Positions 51,658 through 62,172 of a stretch of 64,000 bases of DNA are shown here, piece by piece. Position 1 is the first letter of the stretch. Each line of letters begins with the position of its first letter. Source of the stretch: Turritopsis dohrnii (taxonomy: Eukaryota > Cnidaria > Hydrozoa > Anthoathecata > Oceaniidae); NCBI GenBank assembly GCA_027922465.2, contig BQMF02000055.1:1054001-1118000 (forward strand), given 5' to 3'. Made by a program: the position numbers and the translations under genes. Under the pieces are notes generated by a model that was not told the DNA's origin, searched no databases, and worked only from the letters and a program-made list of their open reading frames with translations.

Positions 51658-52675
51658 TCTAAGAATCAGATGTAAATACTTTCCACCTGACAGGCAAGTT
51701 AACGCTTCATATGTTGAAAGTGACTAAGTTTCTAAAAAGGTGTTGTTATTTAAACTTCATTGAAGTCATGTGAGACATTTGAAAGCAATTAATTTAATTG
51801 CAAAATTATTAACTTTCAGCAAAAAGGTGAGGAACAATTTCCAGTAATAATACAGGGCCATGTTTTAATTTATGACAAGAGAGATAGAAAGGTTTATGAC
51901 AAGGTAAGATAGAAAGGTCAGTAGTGACAGGTAAAACAAAGTAAACATAAACCTCAATCGGTGTACCCACAAGTAAACTTGAATCTAGGAGTAGAACTCC
52001 CTTACGCGAGTAATAAGAATCTATTATGAGACAGTCATCTCCCTCTGATGTCGTGTTGGCCAGTGTTTTTTTATTTATTTACTTTCATGGAACTAATCAC
52101 GATAGCAGCGAAAGCGAATACTAAATTAAAACACGTCTTCAGAAAATTCTAAACTAATATTTCATTTTGTCTGTTTGGAAGACCTTTTTTCAAAACAAAC
52201 TATATTTAGATGCCTTTAAGACCTCTAAAGAAAGATGTCTTAACAACTACTTCTTTTGGATTTAATCTTTTAGTAGAGATATTTTAGAAGTTCATTTAAG
52301 AAATGTAAAACATCAAGGCTGAAATAAAGTATTTTTTGTATGAATATTGACAAAAAAAGTGGAAAGAAAACTGAAAAATTATCATGTACTTGGAAAAAAA
52401 ATAAACATATAAAAAACATTTTATGTGCACTGACGATGGTTTTACACCGAAAAGCTTTTGCTTAATTTTAAACTTGTTGTTTTTTATTTTCTTTTATCCA
52501 CATTTAATGGCGAATCATACCAACACTATCATGTAGCTACTTCTCTTTTACCATTTGAACTAACCTTTTTCAATAAATGTGTGAAATAAATTTATGATAT
52601 AGCAACTTGTAGCCTTCTTGAAAACTTGCACGCTCATACTGGGTTAGTACCGAATGGCTACCATCTTAAAATAGC
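51658..52675. other. Intergenic, no gene seen
   Basis: Upstream region of the cystine-knot gene up to the insertion site of the HIRAN-carrying transposon. No coding frame or clear repeat was recognised. Confidence 0.5.
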
Positions 52676-52677
52676 TA

Positions 52678-52803
52678 CCTTAGTTCCCTTAATTTTCGCG
52701 CCCCTTTAATTTTCGCGCACTTGACCCGCGCGAAAATTAAAGGTGCGCGAAAAGCACCTATTTTCGCGCACTTGACCGCGCGAAAATTAAAAGGTGCGCG
52801 AAA
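52678..52803 (+). repeat. Left terminal inverted repeat and subterminal repeats
   Basis: The 41-bp perfect terminal repeat (52678-52718) is followed by two larger palindromic units built from TTTTCGCGCACTTGACC and CGCGCGAAAATTAAAGGTGC. These repeated CGCG-cored motifs, about 20-40 bp apart, are plausible transposase binding sites. Confidence 0.88.
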
Positions 52804-52958
52804 TAGCAAAATTCTTCATTTTTCTCAATTTTCGAGCTTTTATATAGAAATATACCTTATTATACACTTATATAACTAATATAATTAATCAAGTATTTAA
52901 GGCGGGTAAACAGAGTGCGGCAATGAGACTCAGGAATGAAAAATGGAAGTGAAAATGC

Positions 52959-52964
52959 TTTATT
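52959..52964 (-). terminator. Poly(A) signal for the HIRAN gene
   Basis: Minus-strand AATAAA about 100 bp after the HIRAN stop codon and inside the transposon, so the cargo gene appears to be a self-contained transcription unit. Confidence 0.5.
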
Positions 52965-53065
52965 AATCTGAAAAAAATGAATCGAGCTTTTTTGGTTAAG
53001 ACATCGTTGGTGGTGATTCTTGTTTCTTCATTAATACATGAACACTTAAAAAATACTACAGTATT

Positions 53066-53734
53066 TCAGTCATCAATAACTATAACTTCAGAAATAGTTT
53101 GAGTTTCTGGTACTGCTTGTGTGTTACCGATACCCTGAGTTTCAGGAATGACTTGAGTTTGTGTTTCAGGTATCACCTCTATCGAATCATTACCGTCATG
53201 CTCATGGTTCTCAGCAGTAGGTTGACTTTCTTCAATTTCTGAGTCTGGGACAAATTCTACATCTAGATCAATCTCTTCATCGTAGTTTTTATTATTGGTC
53301 GAAACAACAATCCGGTCTGGTTCTATGTAGTAACTTTTGATAAATGTTTCCATTTCGGAAAAAACTTTCTCGGTCGCATCTTCTTTCTTAACACTTAGAA
53401 GAATAGGAATTTCCAAACCTCCTGATGGAATAGGAGATGGCCTATATTTGGCACAAGTAACATGTGCTTCTAATTTTCCACCATAATTGATAAAAAAGTA
53501 ACAAAAGCGACTGATTTCGCGAGGAATATGGCCAACTATTTCATTACTTGTAAGCTTTCCATTTAACTTGGCTCCCAATGAAATCGCAAAAGGATCGTGA
53601 ATATTATTGATTTCTTGGTTGACTTGAAGCTTTTGTCCTGTCTTTGGATTCCAGATTTCTCGATAAACATGAAATCCTCGGCTAGCACATGCAATTTCAA
53701 ACTTTTGTTTTCCACTTCCTGACATACCTGCCAT
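53066..53734 (-). CDS. HIRAN-domain protein encoded inside the transposon
   Basis: 222 residues. About 16-115 fit a HIRAN domain: RGFHVYREIWNPKTGQ, QEINNIHDPFAISLG, EIVGHIPREISRFCYFF and GGKLEAHVTC. In HLTF-type proteins this fold grips 3' ends of single-stranded DNA at remodelled forks. The second half is acidic and low complexity, with three (I/V)PETQ units, and ends SEVIVIDD, a textbook-like SUMO-interaction motif (hydrophobic core plus acidic residues). No helicase or RING domain is attached, unlike HLTF/Rad5. The first ATG is used; a second in-frame ATG follows three codons later. It is divergent from the transposase and ends near the left terminal repeat. A role in transposition (end protection, fork targeting) is inferred; a captured host gene is the alternative origin. 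Confidence 0.8.
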   Translation of the reverse strand: MAGMSGSGKQKFEIACASRGFHVYREIWNPKTGQKLQVNQEINNIHDPFAISLGAKLNGKLTSNEIVGHIPREISRFCYFFINYGGKLEAHVTCAKYRPSPIPSGGLEIPILLSVKKEDATEKVFSEMETFIKSYYIEPDRIVVSTNNKNYDEEIDLDVEFVPDSEIEESQPTAENHEHDGNDSIEVIPETQTQVIPETQGIGNTQAVPETQTISEVIVIDD

Positions 53735-54113
53735 ATCAAATCAGATGAATGGGATGTTACGATTTATGAATGCCAGAATTCGAATGTTTATACAATTATG
53801 GTCGAATTTCGGGATTCGAATGGCGAGTCTTTAGGCCCTGTTCAGACGTTAAATATTTTTTCTGAGAACTTTTCAAACAAGAAGTTTGTCCCTTATCCCA
53901 AATTTTTCTTTACCAGCAGAAATCTCATTTTGATGAAAAAAAATTGGAGACAAAGGAAATCCTTAACTCCATTTTAAATCTTACAACATCTGAACGAAAC
54001 CTTAAGGAATAAGAGAATCCATTGCATTGTAAATTCGAACGCCTTCAACTTTTTAGAGTGGCTTACTTTTTCAAAAGTTTTCGGAAGTGCGGAAGTGTGA
54101 GCGGTGAGCTTCT
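53735..54113. promoter_or_regulatory. Shared divergent upstream region of HIRAN and transposase genes
   Basis: 379 bp between the two start codons. No reading frame crosses it. I see no clear TATA box; the region must carry both promoters if the genes are expressed from within the element. Confidence 0.45.
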
Positions 54114-55724
54114 ATGATGTCTTTGCACAAGTTCTTTAGCAAGTCCAACACCACTATCAAAGTGGCAGCGGCAGCAGGGAATCTTAATTCGACGGAAGAA
54201 GAAGAAGTGGTAAATGCGTTAGAAAATATTTCCAATCCTTCTCCTCAAGGACAAAATACCGCAGCAAAAAAGAGAAATGCAAAAGGGTAAGCAAAATTTT
54301 ATTTTTCTCAGCGATTTTTTATAAGAATTAAAAACTTCTCAATAACTCTTAAGTCTAAATTACATAGTTCAATAAAGTAATGCCATCTTGACATTTTAAA
54401 TGTTTTTTAATAATGAGGGCCTTTTCTACTTTCTTCTAGGCTTACCTACAAGAAGCATATTCCTGAATTCCGATGTACCGTAGCCAAATATGCAATCGCT
54501 AATGGCAACCGCCCAGCTGCTAAAAAGTACGAAGTGTCAGAATCTACCGTCAGAGGATTTGTGAAATCGTTTAAACAAACACAACAAGAAAATCCTAACA
54601 CCGACTTGGAGGTCGTACCATTACGAAAACGAGGACGCTCAACCCTCCTTCCAGAAGAGCTCGATCATAAGGTAATGGCAATGATCAAAGAGATGAGAGA
54701 ATCTGGAGCTGTGATCAACTACAGTATAATGATGGCTGTGGCAACTGGACTCATTATGGCCAATGACAGAACATTACTTAAAGAATACGGTGGAACAATT
54801 CAATTAGGAATCAAGTGGTGTGAATCTATTTCGCGACGGCTTAAATTCGTCAAAAGAAAAGCAACCACAGCTAAGCCTTTGATAGCACCTGGCCTTATCA
54901 AGGAGATTGGGCTTACATTTTACAAAGAAATCAACGAAATCGTTAATGCCCATCAAATTCCAGCTGATATGATTATCAATATTGATCAGACTCCGCTTCC
55001 ATTTGTGCTCATCAGCAAGTACACACTGGAAAAAAAGGGTAGCTCCCGCGTTTCTGTACCAGGGACTTCCGACTACCGCCAGATTACTGGAACATTCGCC
55101 ATATCTCTGTCTGGCAATTTCTTGCCTATCCAGCTTATCTACCAGGGAAAAACTCAAAGAAGCCAGCCCAAATTTGAGTTTCCCAGCGAATTCCATGTCA
55201 CTCAAACCCCGAATCATTGGGCTGACGAAAAAACCAGCATTGAGATGGTGAAGAAGATTTTAATTCCTTACATAAAAGAGAAGCGAAAAGAATTGAACGC
55301 TCCGCAGAAACCATGGCTGTTGCTTTGCGACGTCTTCAAAGGACAATGGACCGAAGCGGTTAAGAGCGTTGTCAAAGAATCAAATGGTAAAATGGTTCCT
55401 GTGCCAAACAACTGGACTAACTACTTCCAGCCATTAGATCTTACCGTCAACAAGAGCAGCAAAGATTTCTTACGGAAAGAGGCTCAAAACTGGTACTCAC
55501 AGGAGATCATGAAGCAGATGCAAGCAGGAAAACGTTCCGACCAAATAAAAGTCGATGTTCGAATTTCTGTGGTTAAACCACTACACGCTAAGTGGATAGT
55601 CAAATACTACGATTATGCAAGGAGTAAACCGGAAATTATCATCAACGGGTGGAAAGAGTCCGGAATTACTGAACATCTTCAAAAGAAGATAGATTTGGAC
55701 CCTTTTTCTTCTAAAGTTATTTAA
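54114..55724 (+). CDS. Pogo-like DDD transposase, two exons
   Basis: Exon 1 is 54114-54286 (donor GG|GTAAGC); exon 2 is 54440-55724 (acceptor TTCTTCTAG). Joined, they give 485 residues. Residues 1-10 (MMSLHKFFSK) resemble a PIP box (M-x-x-L-x-x-F-F). A basic stretch AAKKRNAK follows near 50. Residues ~60-105 form a helix-turn-helix (KYAIANGNRPAAKKYEVSES) of the psq/CENP-B type. Catalytic residues are D240 (INIDQTP), D355 (LLLCDVFKGQ) and D391 (FQPLDLTVNKS). The last two are 35 residues apart, giving a DD35D triad in place of the DDE of Tc1. TA duplications fit the IS630-Tc1-mariner-pogo group. The frame is intact. The short 153-bp intron fits host splicing. Confidence 0.88.
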
Positions 55725-55868
55725 CGAATGCCTTACTATTGTAACCATAGTATGTTGTAACTTATATCTGTTGATAAAAGGAAGAGCCGACTAAAAGTAA
55801 ATACCAAAGTGTGTGGTTTATCCATGTCTTTGTGTTTTGGCCAAATAACCTGTTTTGAAAAATTTATG

Positions 55869-55993
55869 AATTTGAGGGTGCGCGAAAATTATTGGGTGCG
55901 CGAAACTGAGTTTTTAAGGGGTGCGCGAAAATTAAAGGCGCGAAAATTAAAGGCGCGAAAATTAAAGGGGCGCGAAAATTAAGGGAACTAAGG
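55869..55993 (-). repeat. Right terminal inverted repeat and subterminal repeats
   Basis: The outer 41 bp (55953-55993) are the exact inverse of the left end. Inward are four to five further GCGCGAAAATTA-type units in direct orientation at ~15-30 bp spacing. Their arrangement differs from the palindromic layout at the left end. Confidence 0.88.
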
Positions 55994-55995
55994 TA

Positions 55996-58575
55996 TATTT
56001 GATTCACTGCCACGCGTTAAAAATTAATACGAATTGCAAAGATAGAAACAAAACAATACTTGTAGCAAAGTTGTTTTCTAAAAAGACCTATTTATTACTT
56101 TAATGGAAGTTTCATAAATATGAACAAAATGAGGCTAAACTCTTAAACTGTGAAAAAAGCTCAATAACATCAGAACAGCCAGACGGAGGTCTGATTTTAC
56201 AGGTTCTTATAAAAACAACTCAAGATGTAACTCAAAATGGCCTTTAAGGTTTTGATAGATCAACACTGAGTTTCGATAAACCAACACAATCCGATAAACC
56301 TCCAACTGAAATGCCACTGTACCAAAGTTTTAATCTTCAGCAAGAACTATAACTATGTTTAAAGGTAAGAATATTAGAGACCTGGAACCGAGCCAGAGTA
56401 ACAACAATAATGAAATTATTTGCTTATTTTTCAATTGCAGTTATTTGCTGCACTTTATACATTCCAACAATATCTTATTGTGATTGATTTGCACCATAAC
56501 ATGTAATGCCTAAAAAGTTATTCAAAATAACAACAATTCCCTCCATAAAATAGTCATTATGGCTATTTGAGTTATTTATATATTTATATATTTATAATGT
56601 TTATATGTTTCCAATCAATCGAGATCGTGCTTTAGAAAAGAAAAATACTTTAAATGACAAAATTCCAGTTGTGTTGTTGTCACAAGTCAAAACCATATAC
56701 TTCTAAACCATTTATTGTTAGCTTTTGAGAGAATTGCAACAGAATTCACATCCTAAATTGCTCTCATTTTACAAGAAAAGTCAGGTTCAGGTTGTTCTTA
56801 AATTTTGGAACAATGATTTGAGCTTCGGGCTGTCCTTATATTGTTTTAAACTTTGTGTTCTTATAAAAATTTTTGTTTTTTGTGTCTTATGTGTTCTTAT
56901 AAAACCTTTTCTAATATTATCATTACTAATGCTTCTGCTATTGCTATGGTTTGCAACTTTGAAGAAGGTAGATCTGCTCTATCACAACATCAGATAGAGA
57001 CAAATTACAAGTGCATTTTTTTTCAAATCGAAATATATCCTTTGTTTGTTTCATAAACGAGAAAAAAAACATGGTTGCTTAGAGTAATAACAAGAAATAC
57101 GTAATAAGAATTAGCGATAAGAAAGACCTGAACTTTGTTAACATCTGCAGAGTATCAGGCAAGCACCACAGAGAAAACTGAACTGTACAGTCAACAGTTG
57201 CATTTGATATACAAGAAAGTCGATGATAATTTCATATTTAAGCTGTCGTGTAGCTATCAAAACACCTCAAATCCGACATCTTGTTTTATCATTTATATGC
57301 AATTTAAAAATAACAATACAAGCTTTCAGATTAATTTATTTTTAATTATCTACGGTGTAAGAATAATAAATACCAAAGCTATCTTTCTTTTTCGAAGCAC
57401 TGGGAATGTAGATAATAGCGTTCACATTTTCAAGACGTACTCCCTTTGAAACCAAATCTCATCAACCGAGAATTGTCAAGTACGTTAGCTGGGTAAGTTT
57501 CGTAAAAAATTGTTTTTTATGTTTTGTAATTTCTTCGAAATTTTCAGTTAAGAATTTACTGTAGTCACTATAACATATCTTCGTGGCCATTATGTCATTA
57601 TTTTTTGACTAGTATCCCGTGTAAAAATCTTTTACGGTTTTCAAAGCTAAATTAAATCAAAACTGTTGTTGAACGTCAACAGCAAAAAATCTTTACTTTC
57701 CTGAACATGCTACTAACACTATGTAAACAATATCTTTGACGAGCCATTCATAAAACGTCTCAAAGCCGTCCCAAAAAAACTCTTTCAGTAGACGGCATAA
57801 AGGCGACTTTGACGGTCATTTCATAAAATGTCTTTCACGTCTGTAAATCTCAAAAGACGTCTCAAACACATCTTCATTGAGACATCTCTACGACATCCCA
57901 ATAACATCGCAACAACGTCGTAAAGATGTCCGATTAACAGCCTCTTTTTTGTGGGATCATCGCAAAAACAAAACTAATACATATTCTTGATGTGTCCTTT
58001 TTCATTCTTGTTAAAACTTTACAACACAAAAATTTACAATTCAGCGTCATTAGTACTAGTAATAACATGGCTTTGAGAGAAATTAATCCCAAATTTCACG
58101 AATAAATTTGTTATTACTAGTTTATCAAAAAAAAAAAATCACTCTGCATTCTACTTTGTTTCAACTCAAAGAAATAAAACTTGTTTTCTATTGTCAAAAC
58201 ATTATTTTTTATGACGGCTTGTTGCGAAAAATTAATTAAAATGTCAATTTATTTTGTGAACTCATCAGAGAATTCGAAAATAGTTGTCGGTTTCAGCGTT
58301 TCGAATGTTCTATTCAATTTGGCGGAATATTTCATATCTGTCGGATTAATTTTTCAAAAACTTCAATGAAATTTCAGCGGATCATGTGTCTAATCACATT
58401 TAAATCATATGTATTTCCACATTTAAAACACCCCTCGGCAAGCATTTTGACAACCTCCTTGTCGATCAAGGATATCTTTAAGCACCAACTGAAATTTTCT
58501 TTTATGTCATCTTCAGTGCTTTTTTGATGCTTGAGTACCGAAAATAAGTACAACAACCGTACGTAAATACGCATA
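55996..58575. other. Intergenic, no convincing gene
   Basis: Small open frames (56725-56997 and 57135-57449 on plus) show no motif. Around 56255-56320 GTTTCGATAAACC and CCGATAAACC units look like pogo-type subterminal repeats. Around 57750-57930 ACGTCT/AGACGT units recur in both orientations and may be a decayed element. Confidence 0.45.
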
Positions 58576-59039
58576 CCGTATTTCCTCTGAATAACGCCGC
58601 CCTCTGATAAACGCCGCCCTCTATTAAACGCCGCACTTATAGCCGAACGTTTGTAGTAAACGCCGCCCTCTAATAAACGCCGCCCTCTAATAAACGCCGC
58701 CCTCTATTAAACGCCGCATCTTGAAAAGCGGTGTTTATTAGAAAACAGGTTAAACAAGAATTATAAAAAAAAGCTTTCATCTCATACAAAGAGAACGGCG
58801 ACAGTGATATTGCTCTTCTTTGATATTTTCGTGAACATATCTTTTGTGTAAAACATTTTCACACAATCTTTTGTAACCTTTTTAAGGATAAGGAAACATT
58901 ATTGTTTAAGTTTGCTTCTGTCCAATTTTTCATTTTGTAATAAACGCCGCCCTCTAATGAACGCCTCCCTCTATTAAACGCCGCATCCAAAAACTTGAGT
59001 TTGTAATAAACGCCGCGGCGTTTAATGGAGGAAATACGG
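58576..59039. mobile_element. Non-autonomous TA-flanked element with CGCCGCC subterminal repeats
   Basis: Ends CCGTATTTCCTC and GAGGAAATACGG are inverted copies flanked by TA (58574-58575, 59040-59041). Inside each end, units of TAAACGCCGCCCTCTAT repeat (about six on the left, three to four on the right). The architecture parallels the CGCG-repeat ends of the autonomous element at 52678, which suggests the same superfamily, but the sequence is unrelated. No transposase is present. Confidence 0.8.
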
Positions 59040-59041
59040 TA

Positions 59042-59695
59042 ACTATATTCAGAATATGTAAAACGAATTAAGAAAACATAAAATCACTTTTAATTGCATC
59101 GAACAACTTTGTATCTTTATAAGGTGTTTTTCCATTTCACCCTGTCGAACTTTAACAAAACACCACTGTTAGTGACTCTAAATCAGAATAAGTTTGATTA
59201 TAGAAATGAGGGTTATTAATGTTAGGAGTAGCCCGACCAAAAATTACTTATTTTTTATTTTTTTATTTTTTTTTAATTTTTTTTGTTTAATTAAACATAT
59301 TTGATTTTAGTATGACGCCTTATTTTTTCTTTGTTTTGGTATTCTATTGATTAAAAATGAAGCATTGAGGATTTTAAGGATCTATAGAAAGAACACCTTG
59401 CCTTTCTTGTGACGTCATGGTTGTTCTCGTGCCATTTTATTCAAGAGAGAAAAATCAGAAAGTAGTTTCTCTAAAAAGGTTGTCAAAGAAAGTACTTCTT
59501 AAACTATACTTTTATATAGCGTTTTGTAGCAAAACTTCGAAAAGCATTGTTTCAGAAGAGGAAGAAATAGAACACTTTGAGAAGGAATCAAATTATGACG
59601 ATATAAACACCTTATGTGAAAATGAGAAATTTCCAAATCCTGTGTTTGCGAAAAACAGTTTAACAAAATTTTTTGGTTGGCTTACATGTTCTCAG
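59042..59695. other. Intergenic; one unassigned open frame
   Basis: A plus-strand frame at 59417-59710 encodes a Lys-rich then Glu-rich peptide (SEEEEIEHFEKESN). It has no family I recognise and is not in frame with the following exon. Confidence 0.3.
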
Positions 59696-59895
59696 GGGAA
59701 ATCATCTTGAGAAGAAGATTACCAACCGATCATACAAATATGCTGCGTATAAACAATTCGCATGGTAGGATTTACCACAACCTTGGAAAAGGTAACGGAA
59801 GAGTAATTCCATCATGTGAAATTACTAAAATACGAAACATATTTCCCGAAGAAAATGGCGTACATGTACGCTATTATGAAGAGGAAAAAGACTAA
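59696..59895 (+). CDS. Possible terminal exon with P2X7-like C-terminal motif
   Basis: The frame after the acceptor GTTCTCAG (phase 1) reads GEIILRRRLPTDHTN, then LGKGNGRVIPSCEITKIRNI, FPEENGVHVRYYEE and a stop. From memory, L-G-x-G-x-R-x-x-[IV]-P-S-C-x-V-x-x-I-R-x-x-[FY]-P marks the end of the Cys-rich cytoplasmic domain shared by P2X7 receptors and many cnidarian and fish proteins. The usual Cys/His residues upstream are not visible nearby, so either the other exons are elsewhere or this is a detached relic. Confidence 0.4.
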
Positions 59896-61412
59896 TTATA
59901 TCCCAGATATTTTATGAACTACTTATTTACTACAAGCGAGATTGCACATAATACATCGCCAGCCGTTTAACTTGTTTAGCAATGAAACAAAATTTTACTT
60001 TAGTGAAATCAATATAGAGTTGCCACTCCGAAAAAAATGGTTCCACATAATGAAAATTCCACTTATCCGAGGTTCCACAATCGAGAGGCAATCTCAATAT
60101 CTTGGTACGTTTTACCACAACGCATAATTCATAATCAAACAATTATCTTAGATGCTAACTGTTAGGAATTTCATGGCGGTTCATGTTAAAGCTTAACTTA
60201 CTTGTAAATCTCTTTGAAAAATTCTTCAAAATGTAGATGGCAAAGTATGGCATCTTTAGGTAAGTTAGTCCTTTTGATTTTGGCAATCAATATCTTCTTC
60301 AACTTCGTCTCGTGGTACCTTGTAAATATAATTTGTTTTTGAACTACTTACGCAATGAACTGCACAGCAAAGAACCATTATAATTTTTCGTTTATTTTTT
60401 CCTTAATTTTTAATATCTAATCGCTTTTTAACTCTACTTTCCACTAATCTGTATCTTTTTTATAAAGAATAACTACGAGAACGTAAGTGACGTCACAGAT
60501 TCGTAACGGCTGTTTTCGGTATATTTAAAAAAGATTATTTAAAACTGAAAGACAATTGTAAATACGAAAAAAAAGAAAAAAATTATTTCTTACTAAATCA
60601 GACTTCCTGATCACGAAAACGACATTTTCAAAAAAATGGGTTTTTTTGGCTGGACTACTCCTTTGAAATCAATAGATGAAAGTTATTATGTAGTAAGTTC
60701 ATAGTAAAATGACATACATAAATAAACATAAGACTCACCTTAACAAATTCAATTTAATAGTATTTCTACCATTACAATTGTTTAACCTGTTAAGGATATT
60801 TCACCATTAAAACATGGCATTATAAAAATGACTTGTCTTATTTATAATGATATATACCAACCAGATTTTTTGAATTCCTCTTCGTCATGTTTGATTAATT
60901 CTTCTAACTTTCATCTAAACAGAAAGAAAGATAAACAACTCACTGTTTCTCGTAAAAGCTATTCGTGTCCCTTTTTCTGGTGTAAGTATTGTTTCGCGTT
61001 TTAAATATATAATTACCTCTAATTGTTAAAATTCTAAATATTCATTGGTTGAAAATTAAAATTATATGAATATTCATTGCATAATTTGCATAATTTTTCC
61101 TAGTTTCGCATATTCTAATATTTATTAAAGCTCTCGTTCACCGTACATGCCGAACTATAGACGAGTACATTAATTATGACGAATGTTTCATCTGTAAACA
61201 CCGAATTTTAGGTCTAACTTATCTCAAAATATCTCGTTGTAAAACGAATGTTAAATAATCTTAATTAAATAAACTGGTAAATAAGAGCATAACTTATGTG
61301 TTGCTTACATCAGATTCACTACTTTTATTGAAAAATTGATTTTAATGAGAGTGACTTCTCTTTTTATGACAAAAATTTACCAGCATATGACTTTTGCTTA
61401 TTTCTTTTTCTA
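59896..61412. other. Intergenic, AT-rich, no gene seen
   Basis: I see no conserved motif or strong repeat in this stretch; it contains long T-rich and A-rich runs. Confidence 0.5.
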
Positions 61413-61612
61413 AGGGGCTGTTTATATGGAAGCCGAGCCAGCCCGTTTAGCCCTCTAGCCGGGCTGGAAATTTTTTCTGTTTATTTGAAGCCAGCCCTCC
61501 TGTTCATATAAACAAAATTCTTAATTACTTTTAAATTAACATGAATGCGAGATCTCGGCTAAAGGGCTAGCCCTGCAAACGGGCTGGCTCGGCTTCCATA
61601 TAAACAGCCCCT
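61413..61612. mobile_element. 200-bp MITE with 36-bp perfect inverted ends
   Basis: AGGGGCTGTTTATATGGAAG and the next 16 bp recur in perfect inverse at the right end. GAGCCAGCCCG and GGGCTAGCCC motifs inside allow near complete folding. No coding capacity. The target duplication is unclear (TAA/TTA context), so I do not assign a superfamily. Confidence 0.85.
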
Positions 61613-61710
61613 AAATTGATAATCTTTAATATTAAGAAAACTGTAAAGTACATGTGTGAGATTAAGATTCGTCTGCAAAATATCGAAATCTCTCAGGAGA
61701 TATTTATGAA

Positions 61711-62172
61711 AGACAAATCAAAAAACAACATAAATTGTCGGTTACACTTGTAATATCTTAATCTTTCTGAAGTTTAATTATTCGCAAAAAAAAGAGTGTG
61801 GAACTGGGGACACGGATCGCGTTGAATAGAGGCGCGAAACAAAAGGATTAACAATAGGTGTCAATCAAATTCAAACGAGTTGTTCATCTTAAAGAGGCAT
61901 TGGCCGGCTTAAAATGTAAATATTATTCTCACGTGATCAAAAGACAAATCAAAAAACAACATAAATTGTCGGTTACACTTGTAATATCTTAATCTTTCTG
62001 AAGTTTAATTATTCGCAAAAAAAAGAGTGTGGAACTGGGGACACGGATCGCGTTGAATAGAGGCGCGAAACAAAAGGATTAACAATAGGTGTCAATCAAA
62101 TTCAAACGAGTTGTTCATCTTAAAGAGGCATTGGCCGGCTTAAAATGTAAATATTATTCTCACGTGATCAAA
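61711..62172. repeat. Perfect tandem duplication, 2 x 231 bp
   Basis: AGACAAATCAAAAAACAACA at 61711 recurs at 61942, and the two units appear identical throughout. Each includes the left end of the TTAA element described next. It is a recent duplication or an assembly duplication. Confidence 0.92.

Larger units (their letters stand above)
52678..55993. mobile_element. Complete pogo-like DNA transposon carrying transposase plus HIRAN gene
   Basis: 3,316 bp bounded by TA on both sides (52676-52677 and 55994-55995). The ends are exact inverted copies for 41 bp, starting CCTTAGTTCCCTTAATTTTC. Subterminal regions contain several extra AATTTTCGCGC units. Two intact genes face away from each other: HIRAN protein (minus, 53066-53734) and spliced transposase (plus, 54114-55724), with a shared 379-bp upstream region. 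Intact frames and perfect ends imply recent insertion and possible activity. Confidence 0.92.

Noticed and set aside
54804..55217. Minus-strand open frame of 137 codons within the transposase
   Set aside because: Antisense to the catalytic domain of an intact, clearly recognisable transposase.
59930..60142. Overlapping open frames on both strands
   Set aside because: Neither has a motif, and each is the other's shadow.
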